5,175 bases of DNA. It comes from an uncultured Clostridia bacterium (GTDB lineage Bacteria > Bacillota > Clostridia > Oscillospirales > Oscillospiraceae). A program made the position numbers and the translations under genes. The number at the start of each line of letters is the position of its first letter. Positions within the stretch are counted from its first letter, which is position 1. The stretch is taken from the NCBI GenBank assembly GCA_946011705.1, contig CAMGCA010000165.1, positions 1 through 5,175 on the forward strand. Reading direction: 5' to 3'. Positions 1-5,175 of the stretch are shown here, in pieces. The notes under the pieces were generated by a model. The model searched no databases. It was not told the origin of the DNA and was given only the letters and a program-made list of their open reading frames with translations.

Positions 1-122
1 CCCAATGAAATCTCCTCCCACAAATTCCGAACCCATTAACCCATGCTGTGAAATAATCCACAATAATGACGGCTGTTGAAATGTCCGCAACTAAAGCACG
101 ACAGCACTTGGGGTAAAAGTTT
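1..122 (-). other. Spacer after the trbL-type gene with a short Cys/His-rich frame
   Basis: No convincing gene lies in these 122 bases. On the minus strand the trbL frame stays open for 28 codons after its TAA, to a second TAA at 38-36. The part from GTG 107 would encode 23 residues with CFSCGH and RHYCG, a CxxC-like pattern, but no Shine-Dalgarno site precedes it. Two adjacent near-copies of an octamer, AACCCATT and AACCCATG on the plus strand, lie at 30-45. No strong hairpin with a U-run is seen, so transcription probably continues leftwards. The length and features suggest a leader for the next gene, but that function is not shown. Confidence 0.5.
12..19 (-). promoter_or_regulatory. Ribosome binding site of the next gene, at the left edge
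   Basis: The minus strand reads GGGAGGAG here. A TTG at 5-3 lies six bases further on and could be the start; otherwise the start codon is just outside the window. By analogy with related elements the next gene might encode a PrgI-type membrane protein followed by a VirB4 ATPase, but nothing in the window shows this. Confidence 0.65.
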
Positions 123-962
123 TTATAAACCAAACATCTCCTTTGCAATACGGTCAGCGGCCTTAACTAAGCCAACCAGCACCAGCATATTGAAGATGAC
201 CTCTCCCAGATAGCTCCAGACCTGTGTCACAACGGAAGCATCCGGGTCAACGACCGTGACACCGCTGGACGCAAAGGCGGAAAAGATGATGCAGGCCAGC
301 ACAATGACCGCACCTTCCATGCACACGCCGATATAGCTCCGCAGGAACGCCTTGCCGAAATGGGTGGTATGCTCGCCCGCAAAGGAAGCCAGCGCCACCG
401 GCGACAGGGCGGCATACATATAGAGCTTAAAAAAACGCCCGTAAACGGTCAAAATCATAATAAATGCCAGTACCGTGATGAACAGGCTACCCAGCAGCGT
501 GACCAGCCACAGCGGAATACTGGCGAGGAAGCCCACATCCTCAATCGCCGTAATGATTTCAGGCGGCAGAGCCGCCGATGCGCTTGTGATACCGCCCACA
601 CTGCTTGCTGCGGTCGCCACGATGCCGTTGCAGACATCGAAGATGTTCACCATCAAATCCATGCCGTAAGTGATACCCAGTTTGGCAAGGATAAAGTATA
701 TGAAATGCTTGAACACATACTCCGGGCGCTGGAAGTCCCGGAAGGTTGCAGAGCTTTTGAAAATGCTGATGGCAAAGAACAGCACCAGAAGGCCGTAGCC
801 GATGGCTTGCATGGCCCCGTTGATGGTCGTTACCGTACTCCAGATCGTGCCGCCCTTAAAGGTCTGAGGCGATTCTGTCAGCAGCGTCCACATCTCTGCC
901 AGCTTCTCGTTCCATGTGGTCAACGCATTTTCCAAGTTGTCTACAATCCAGTTGTTGTCCAC
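123..962 (-). CDS. TrbL/VirB6-type conjugal transfer membrane protein (CD1112-like)
   Basis: This 279-residue polytopic membrane protein matches the TrbL/VirB6-like component of clostridial conjugative elements. In type IV secretion systems VirB6 forms the inner-membrane part of the channel and contacts the transferred DNA. The N-terminal 45 residues are soluble (NNWIVDNLENALTTWNEK). Hydrophobic segments follow at about 50-67, 84-107, 145-174, 180-195, 213-231 and 252-268. A small-residue-rich loop (TAASSVGGITSASAALPPE, 117-135) precedes the third segment. The block RFFKLYMYAALSPVALASF (176-194) is the most family-like part: VirB6/TrbL proteins carry a similar conserved segment of aromatic residues followed by a Pro. 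The C-terminus is short and charged (ADRIAKEMFGL), with no long soluble tail or added hydrolase domain. It starts with GTG behind a strong ribosome site and follows the pilin-like gene after a hairpin-bearing gap. The family call rests on recognition and gene order; the channel role is inferred. Confidence 0.92.
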   Translation of the reverse strand: MDNNWIVDNLENALTTWNEKLAEMWTLLTESPQTFKGGTIWSTVTTINGAMQAIGYGLLVLFFAISIFKSSATFRDFQRPEYVFKHFIYFILAKLGITYGMDLMVNIFDVCNGIVATAASSVGGITSASAALPPEIITAIEDVGFLASIPLWLVTLLGSLFITVLAFIMILTVYGRFFKLYMYAALSPVALASFAGEHTTHFGKAFLRSYIGVCMEGAVIVLACIIFSAFASSGVTVVDPDASVVTQVWSYLGEVIFNMLVLVGLVKAADRIAKEMFGL

Positions 963-968
963 TTCACC

Positions 969-976
969 ACCTCCTT
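969..976 (-). promoter_or_regulatory. Strong ribosome binding site deciding a GTG start
   Basis: The minus strand reads AAGGAGGT, nearly a full match to the 16S rRNA tail, six bases before GTG at 962-960. A nearby ATG (979-977) and another GTG (967-965) are out of frame, so the GTG at 962 is the supported start of the trbL/virB6-type gene. Confidence 0.88.
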
Positions 977-982
977 CATGCT

Positions 983-1015
983 ACCGGGAGAATTGCCGTC
1001 CGCAATTCTCCCGGT
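983..1015 (-). promoter_or_regulatory. Intercistronic 14-bp perfect stem-loop
   Basis: The arms ACCGGGAGAATTGC (983-996) and GCAATTCTCCCGGT (1002-1015) are exact reverse complements around a five-base loop. The structure fills most of the 60-base gap between the Maff2-type stop and the trbL-type start. In the direction of the operon it is followed by AGCATG, not a U-run, so it is not a typical intrinsic terminator; the short T-run lies on the other side. It ends six bases before the trbL-type ribosome site. A role in protecting the 3' end of the pilin-like message, in RNA processing, or in lowering translation of the next gene is inferred. Confidence 0.8.
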
Positions 1016-1022
1016 TTTCCTT

Positions 1023-1367
1023 TCAAATCGCACCGATAGCGGTCAGGATCTCCTTTGCAAAGGCAATCAGCAGGCCGCCGAACAGGCACAGAAAACCCTG
1101 CGTTCTCTGGCTGGCATCGTGGGACTGGATAGACATACCCACCTGCACAATGCCCCAGCCGAGGATGATGACGCCCAGCGCCTTGATGATGCTGAAAATG
1201 AAGTCAGAGAGGTTATTGACGATTGTCAAGGGGTCGCTGCCCGCCGCAAGGGCGGGCGTCGCAAGAGCGCAGAGCATCAGCACTGCTGCCGCGCCCGTCC
1301 AGTAGCCACGCTTCAGCAGCTTGCCGCGCTTATGGAGCTGCCGGGGAGTATCATTCTTCTTGTTCAT
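1023..1367 (-). CDS. Maff2-family small membrane protein, VirB2-like pilin candidate
   Basis: This 114-residue protein lies between virD4 and the trbL/virB6-type gene, where Tn1549-like elements carry a Maff2-family gene. It has a basic N-terminus (HKRGKLLKR, 12-20), a hydrophobic stretch at about 24-41 ending ATPALAAG with a likely signal-peptidase site after A41, then two hydrophobic helices at about 55-76 and 90-105. A short polar loop (QSHDASQRTQ, 81-90) joins them. That layout, a signal peptide plus two helices and a polar loop, is that of VirB2/TrbC major pilins, so a pilin or channel-subunit role is inferred. The frame is open upstream to 1472, but that extension lies inside virD4 and reads as basic, unstructured sequence. 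The ATG at 1367 is chosen because GGAGGA lies eight bases before it. The gene overlaps virD4 by 17 bases, which suggests coupled translation. Confidence 0.9.
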   Translation of the reverse strand: MNKKNDTPRQLHKRGKLLKRGYWTGAAAVLMLCALATPALAAGSDPLTIVNNLSDFIFSIIKALGVIILGWGIVQVGMSIQSHDASQRTQGFLCLFGGLLIAFAKEILTAIGAI

Positions 1368-3135
1368 TTTGAGAGTCCTCCATATCAATGAATTCGTAAT
1401 CGTCCAGCGCATGAAATTCGTAAGGAAGGTCGGGCAACGCATAGTCCGGCGCCTCCTGCGGTTTATGCACATAGGGTTTCACGCCGCCTGCCGCAGACTT
1501 CTTGAAATTGGGGTGGCGCGTAATGTCGTACTTCTTGTCCAGCACAGGCTTTTCACCGCGAATCAGCAGAATGGCGTCATCGGTGTCCATCATGCGGATC
1601 TCGTCGATCATCATCAGCTCACGCCCAGCCTGCTGGTAGTTGGTGGAGCTGGAGCCGTTGCGCCCTTTGGTTTGCCCCCGTGTCCGGGTATCCAGTGTTT
1701 CCTTGCCCAGCAGCTTGGACATAAACTCCAAAGAAGTAGGCTCGTTGCCGCCGCCCAGGAACAGCAGCGTGTCGCAGTTGCCGATGATGCCCTCCCATTC
1801 CTTTTCGTACAGCGCCTTGATGTTCTGGATGTTCTGCACGATGATGTTCAGCCCGATGTTATAGCTGCGGCAGGTGGCAAGGATTTTGGGATAGCTGTCC
1901 GGCTGGGCCACATTTGCCCATTCGTCCTGAATAACCCGCACCGGCACGGGCAGGCGTCCGTTGTACTTCTCGTCCGCCCAGTAGTACAGCTCCTGAAAGC
2001 ATTGGGTATAGAGCATACCAATGAGGTAATTCATGCTGGCGTCGTTGATGGGACTGACGCAGAAGATCGCCCGCTTTCTTTCTCCCAGAGAGCCGAAGTC
2101 CATATCGTCCCTGGCAGTCATTGCCGCATACTGCGGGATGTTGAACGCCGCCAGACGAACAGCGGCAGAGATGAGGATGGATTTTGCCGTCTTGCCCGCA
2201 GCTTGCTTGAACACCTTGTACTGCTTCACTGCTACATGATTGGGCTGTTCCTCCTCCAAAGCCTGAAAGAGCAAATCCAGCGGACTGCGGTAGCCTTCGT
2301 CCTCCTCGCGCACCTCCGCATATTCCATCATGAACAACATGGTTTCAAAATTCTGTTCCTCCGGTGGCGCTTCGCTCATGAGGTAGAGCATCAGGGCGGA
2401 GTCCAGAGCAATCTCAGCCTTCTCCCAGAAGGGATCATTGCTGGAGGCGTTCCTTGGGGTAGTGTTCTTGATGAGATTGTCGATGAGCTTCAGCACATCC
2501 TTCTCGTCCCGCAGATAGCGAAACGGGTTGTAGCAATCCGATTGGCCGGGGTCGATCAGGTTAAACACCTTCACATCGTAGCCCTGCTCAATCAGCAGAT
2601 GGCCGGTGGTGCGCAGGATCTCGCCCTTGGGGTCCGTGATGAGAAAAGAACAGTTGGCGCTCAGCACACCCGGCAGGCAGAAAAACCGTGTCTTACCGGA
2701 GCCGGAGCCACCCACCACCAGAATGTTCAGATTGCGCCGGTGCTTGTGGCCGTCCATGCCGATGCAGACGCGCATGGTCAGGATGACATTTCCGTTCGGG
2801 TTGCCGGGGTCTTTATACTTTTGACACAGCGCCTTGGGGTCGCCCCACTTGGCGCTGCCGTATTCCTCGCCCGGTCGCCGGTTCTCACGGCTGGAATAAT
2901 ACAGGCCAATGCCCATGCCGTAGCAACAGAGGGCAATCACCATGAATTTCAGCGTGTGCGCCGTCCAGCGGATGGCAAAGGGGCGCTCCAGCAGACTGCT
3001 GAAACGCCCCATCAGGTCGAATATGGTCATGCCGTCCTCATAGCCAGCGGCAAGCAGCGCCGCCAACCACAGGACGGGTATCACAAGTGCCGCCCACATC
3101 GGGGCGGCACTGCGAAAGCTGCGACTTGGCTTCAT
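1351..3135 (-). CDS. virD4: VirD4/TraG-type type IV coupling ATPase (CD1115-like)
   Basis: This 594-residue protein is the coupling protein of the conjugation machine: a membrane-anchored hexameric ATPase that recruits the relaxase-DNA complex and passes it to the transfer channel. Two N-terminal membrane segments lie at about 13-31 and 62-80. Walker A is GGSGSGKT at 142-149 (catalytic K148), followed by the family motif DPKGE at 168-172. Walker B is VIQDEW with D404 and E405, continuing as DEWAN where many relatives have DEFAN. A conserved glutamine-containing motif, IIVQN, lies at 431-435. The tail is acidic. The length is typical of the CD1115-like branch in clostridial elements. The ATG lies four bases after the adhesin's TGA with no clear Shine-Dalgarno site, so translation is probably coupled to the upstream gene. 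A basic stretch (KPSRSFR) just before the first membrane segment supports this start. The 3' end overlaps the next gene by 17 bases. Confidence 0.97.
   Translation of the reverse strand: MKPSRSFRSAAPMWAALVIPVLWLAALLAAGYEDGMTIFDLMGRFSSLLERPFAIRWTAHTLKFMVIALCCYGMGIGLYYSSRENRRPGEEYGSAKWGDPKALCQKYKDPGNPNGNVILTMRVCIGMDGHKHRRNLNILVVGGSGSGKTRFFCLPGVLSANCSFLITDPKGEILRTTGHLLIEQGYDVKVFNLIDPGQSDCYNPFRYLRDEKDVLKLIDNLIKNTTPRNASSNDPFWEKAEIALDSALMLYLMSEAPPEEQNFETMLFMMEYAEVREEDEGYRSPLDLLFQALEEEQPNHVAVKQYKVFKQAAGKTAKSILISAAVRLAAFNIPQYAAMTARDDMDFGSLGERKRAIFCVSPINDASMNYLIGMLYTQCFQELYYWADEKYNGRLPVPVRVIQDEWANVAQPDSYPKILATCRSYNIGLNIIVQNIQNIKALYEKEWEGIIGNCDTLLFLGGGNEPTSLEFMSKLLGKETLDTRTRGQTKGRNGSSSTNYQQAGRELMMIDEIRMMDTDDAILLIRGEKPVLDKKYDITRHPNFKKSAAGGVKPYVHKPQEAPDYALPDLPYEFHALDDYEFIDMEDSQNEQEE
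1376..1381 (-). promoter_or_regulatory. Ribosome binding site of the Maff2-type gene, inside virD4
   Basis: The minus strand reads GGAGGA here, eight bases before the ATG at 1367-1365. It lies within the Met-Glu-Asp codons near the end of virD4. It decides the start of the small gene against the longer upstream frame, and it suggests that this small protein can be made independently of, and more abundantly than, VirD4. Confidence 0.85.
3086..3111 (-). other. 10-bp perfect hairpin in the early virD4 coding region
   Basis: The plus-strand arms AGTGCCGCCC (3086-3095) and GGGCGGCACT (3102-3111) are exact reverse complements around a six-base loop. In the mRNA the stem begins about 24 bases after the A of the virD4 start codon, within codons 9-17. 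Such a stable stem near a start without a Shine-Dalgarno site could affect initiation. It could equally come from repeated Ala codons (GCC and GCG/GCA) in the signal-anchor region. Confidence 0.5.
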
Positions 3136-3139
3136 ACCA

Positions 3140-5175
3140 TCAATAGCCGGTCTTAGGCAGCGTTACCGTTGTCTTGGCATAGACGCCGGTCAGAGTGCGG
3201 GAAACCGCCTGAATCCACTGCTCGTTATACAGACCACCCACATCAGCCACATTGACAAGGCTGCTGCCATTGGACAGGCCCTTTGCAACGGTGCCGCTGA
3301 TGGAGGGTGTTTCCACCTGTGCAAAGCCAGCCTTGACCTGTCCGAACACGAACATGACCTCTGTGATGCGCTCGTTGGAGGCCAGCTTCAGAATGGCAGG
3401 GCGGGCATCCAGCACATAGTTTTTGCTGGTGGAGAGGTTGTCCGCCAGAGTGCGGTAGCTGCTGCCGGAGAGATTGGTCTTATAGACCACCTTGTAGGAA
3501 AGCTGCTGGTTGTAGGTGCCGGTGACGATCTGGCTCAGTGTCATCTGACCGGGCAGCGTATCACGCCAGTAGAAGGAACCCAGCGGCACCGTGGAGGTGT
3601 TGGCAATGTCCTTCAGGGTGTAGCGGATGGGCTGACCGGGCATGACCTCCCTGGGGCCGGTCTTTGTGATGGATACGCCAGTGGCCACGCTGCTGTCCAG
3701 CACCTCAAAGGTCACGATCTGGCCCTCATACTCCAGATACGCCGTCATGACGGTGGGATTGACCGCGTAATAGGCCGGAGCGCTGACCTCACGAATGGTA
3801 TAGCGGGACAGAGGCAGCAGCTTGGAAACCGCTCTGCCGTTTCGGTCGGTGCGGATGGTGTCCACCTTGTTGCCCGCTTTATCGTAGACCTCAAAGACAG
3901 CCCCCTCCAGCAGCGACCCGGCAGGCAGGCCATTGATGGAGTTGTCGTCCGCAGACTTCTTGATGATTTGGATCTGACCACGGACAGCGGTGTTTTCCCA
4001 TGTGATTTCAGAGGTTGCGCCGTACTGGACATAGATGGTTTTGAGCTGCGTGTCCAGGATGTAGCCGTCCGCCGCTTGAATTTCACGCAGATAATAGCGG
4101 CCATCCGCCAGCCCCTCGTCCATGTAGATGTAGCCGTTCTGGTCGGTGGTGTACTGACCAATGGGGTTGTGGCTGCTGTCATACAGCAGGAAGGTAGCGC
4201 CATAAATGCCCTTGCCAGTATCCGCGTCCACCTTGTGCAGCAGGATATTGGAGGTTTTGCGGTTGGTCAGCGCCAGCGTTGCGGTCTGACCGTCCTTTAC
4301 CTCCACCTGCTGGGGCGTGGTATCCAACTGATATCCGGAGACGGTTTTCAGCTCGGTCACGGTGTACCAGCCGCTGTCAAGTTGCGGAAGCTGGATGACA
4401 CCATTGCGGTCGGTGGTGTAGGTGCCGATGATTTCCCCGTTCATCTTGCGGACTTCAAACTGAACGCCGGAAAGCCGCTTGCCGCTGCTCTCATCACTCT
4501 TGGTAATGATAAGCCCGCCGATGGGCGTGTTGGTGAATGTCAGGGTTTGGGTATCATCCGGATTGACCACTACGGTCTGAGTGCGGGTGTTTTCATCAAT
4601 GGAATAGCCGGGAATGGTCTGGACTTCCGTGACCATAATCGTGCCGGTGATTTTACTCAGAATGATCTGGCCGTTCTGGTCGGTCACATACAGGCCGTTG
4701 GAGGACAGCTTGCCGCCCTCCGCATCCGCGAACCGGCCATCGGCGTAGGTGATCTTGAACTGAACGCCCTCCAGTGGCTTCCCGGTTACGGAGTCAACCT
4801 TGTTGATGACAAGGCCACCCAGCTTCTTATTTTTGATGGTGATGGACTGCGTATCGCCGCCGCTGCCGATGACAACATTGGTCACAGCTTTTTCAATGGT
4901 ATAGCCATCGGGCGCTTTGACTTCCGTCAGCACATAAGTACCGGGCAGCAGATTGGTCAGCTTGATCTGGCCGTGGGCGTCGGTGGTGAAGATGCCGTTC
5001 TGCGTTGCGGTTGCCGTGCCGATCACGCCATCCAGCCCGACTTCACAGCCAGCCGCCGTGGTAATGCGGAACTCAGCACCAGACAAAGGTTCGCCGGTGG
5101 AGGCATCCACCTTGGCGACGATCAGTGCGCCCTTGGGCTGGTTCTTGAAGGTCAGGCTCACTGTCTTTCCGGGCA
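3140..5175 (-). CDS. SpaA/CnaB-type repeat surface adhesin, 5'-partial
   Basis: This is the C-terminal part (about 677 codons) of a secreted cell-surface protein. The frame stays open to the right edge: the first GTG (5161-5159) lies inside a CnaB final strand (…PGKTVSLTFKN), so it is an internal valine, not a start. Numbering from that valine, five CnaB/SpaA-type beta-sandwich domains follow at about 10-112, 113-211, 212-300, 301-390 and 391-489. Each has an early strand with Lys-x-Asp, a TTDxNG-like turn, a Glu (mostly in TE or RE) and a terminal Asn or Asp, the residues that form intramolecular Lys-Asn isopeptide bonds in this family. Residues about 494-665 resemble a DUF11-type domain (PGQPIRYTL, then WRDTLPG). 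The protein ends LPKTGY-stop, a sortase-like motif with no following hydrophobic segment. Such proteins sit upstream of virD4 in Tn1549-like elements; a role in adhesion between mating cells is inferred. Signal peptide and promoter lie outside the window. Confidence 0.93.
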   Translation of the reverse strand, partial: PGKTVSLTFKNQPKGALIVAKVDASTGEPLSGAEFRITTAAGCEVGLDGVIGTATATQNGIFTTDAHGQIKLTNLLPGTYVLTEVKAPDGYTIEKAVTNVVIGSGGDTQSITIKNKKLGGLVINKVDSVTGKPLEGVQFKITYADGRFADAEGGKLSSNGLYVTDQNGQIILSKITGTIMVTEVQTIPGYSIDENTRTQTVVVNPDDTQTLTFTNTPIGGLIITKSDESSGKRLSGVQFEVRKMNGEIIGTYTTDRNGVIQLPQLDSGWYTVTELKTVSGYQLDTTPQQVEVKDGQTATLALTNRKTSNILLHKVDADTGKGIYGATFLLYDSSHNPIGQYTTDQNGYIYMDEGLADGRYYLREIQAADGYILDTQLKTIYVQYGATSEITWENTAVRGQIQIIKKSADDNSINGLPAGSLLEGAVFEVYDKAGNKVDTIRTDRNGRAVSKLLPLSRYTIREVSAPAYYAVNPTVMTAYLEYEGQIVTFEVLDSSVATGVSITKTGPREVMPGQPIRYTLKDIANTSTVPLGSFYWRDTLPGQMTLSQIVTGTYNQQLSYKVVYKTNLSGSSYRTLADNLSTSKNYVLDARPAILKLASNERITEVMFVFGQVKAGFAQVETPSISGTVAKGLSNGSSLVNVADVGGLYNEQWIQAVSRTLTGVYAKTTVTLPKTGY
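3143..3160 (-). other. LPKTGY sortase-like motif at the extreme C-terminus
   Basis: The last six codons of the adhesin read LPKTGY and are followed directly by TGA. LPxTG is the recognition motif of class A/B-like sortases. A standard cell-wall sorting signal continues with a hydrophobic helix and a basic tail, and both are absent here. The motif is clear in the sequence; whether a sortase acts on it is unknown. Confidence 0.7.
3695..5134 (-). repeat. Five tandem CnaB-type domain repeats within the adhesin
   Basis: Five homologous protein repeats, about 88-103 residues each, lie roughly at 5134-4826, 4825-4529, 4528-4262, 4261-3992 and 3991-3695. Candidate isopeptide residues, numbered from the valine codon at 5161, are K17/E80/N111, K121/E179/N211, K221/E270/N300, K310/E360/N390 and K401/E458/D489. 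The fifth repeat has Asp where the others have Asn. The copies have diverged in sequence, so this is an old duplication, not a recent DNA-level tandem repeat. More copies may lie beyond the right edge, because the window opens inside the last strand of a preceding domain. Domain edges are estimated by eye. Confidence 0.85.

Noticed and set aside
83..90. The octamer TTGCGGAC occurs on the minus strand in both spacers (hairpin loop side near 1001 and here)
   Set aside because: One shared 8-mer in two spacers of about 180 bases in total can easily occur by chance, and the surrounding bases do not match.
983..1015. The intercistronic hairpin as an intrinsic terminator of the operon
   Set aside because: In the operon direction it is followed by AGCATG, not a U-run. 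The short T-run is on the plus-strand side, where no gene is transcribed towards it.
1239..1257. A 7-bp GC-rich hairpin (GCCCGCC / GGCGGGC) at the signal-peptide cleavage codons of the Maff2-type gene
   Set aside because: Short and easily explained by the Ala-Gly codon run of the cleavage site; no further evidence for a function.
360..1391. A 343-codon open frame on the plus strand opposite the trbL-type and Maff2-type genes
   Set aside because: It runs antisense across two supported genes and their intergenic hairpin, is rich in His, Arg and Gln with no domain, and lacks a start signal.
1368..1472. A 35-residue N-terminal extension of the Maff2-type protein
   Set aside because: It lies inside the virD4 coding region, is very basic, and would bury the GGAGGA site and the signal peptide. 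The ATG at 1367 fits both.
1321..3156. A 611-codon open frame on the plus strand opposite virD4
   Set aside because: It covers virD4 almost exactly in antisense, has no ribosome site, and its translation is His/Val/Gln-rich without recognisable domains. The virD4 frame carries clear Walker motifs. The long antisense frame is a by-product of GC-rich codon use.
3745..4203. A 152-codon minus-strand frame inside the adhesin
   Set aside because: It is an alternative frame of the CnaB repeats, rich in Thr, Ser and Arg with periodic pieces that mirror the repeats. It is a shadow of the real gene.
5159..5161. GTG as the start codon of the adhesin
   Set aside because: The frame is open to the window edge, and the preceding codons (PGKT) complete the usual last strand of a CnaB domain, so this valine is internal.

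Overview
The window is a stretch of the conjugation region of an integrative and conjugative element of the Tn1549/CTn4 type, the kind found in gut Clostridia (Oscillospiraceae, Lachnospiraceae, and as CTn2/CTn4/CTn5 in Clostridioides difficile). The evidence is the gene order: surface adhesin, VirD4-type coupling ATPase, Maff2-type small membrane protein, TrbL/VirB6-type polytopic membrane protein. Strong GGAGG-type ribosome sites and GC-rich codon use also fit. The element assignment is from memory of these families; no database search was made.

Everything coding is on the minus strand, so the operon reads from the right edge to the left. At 5175-3140 lies the 3' part of a large surface protein with five tandem CnaB (SpaA-type) isopeptide domains, a DUF11-like domain and a terminal LPKTGY; its 5' end is outside the window. 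Four bases later virD4 (3135-1351) begins, without a clear Shine-Dalgarno site. The Maff2-type gene (1367-1023) overlaps the end of virD4 by 17 bases and has its ribosome site inside virD4. A 60-base spacer with a perfect 14-bp inverted repeat separates it from the trbL/virB6-type gene (962-123), which starts with GTG behind a near-ideal ribosome site. The last 122 bases are a spacer ending in another strong ribosome site, so the next gene starts at or just beyond the left edge.

Together the products form part of a Gram-positive type IV secretion apparatus. The adhesin probably helps mating cells stick. VirD4 probably delivers the relaxase-DNA complex to the channel. The Maff2 protein has a VirB2-like layout (signal peptide plus two hydrophobic helices), and TrbL/VirB6 would form the inner-membrane channel. 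No RNA gene, CRISPR array, insertion sequence or integrase is visible. I found no new system; the points most worth checking are the adhesin's C-terminus without a membrane anchor, the intercistronic hairpin after the pilin-like gene, and the structured or micro-ORF-bearing spacer at the left edge.
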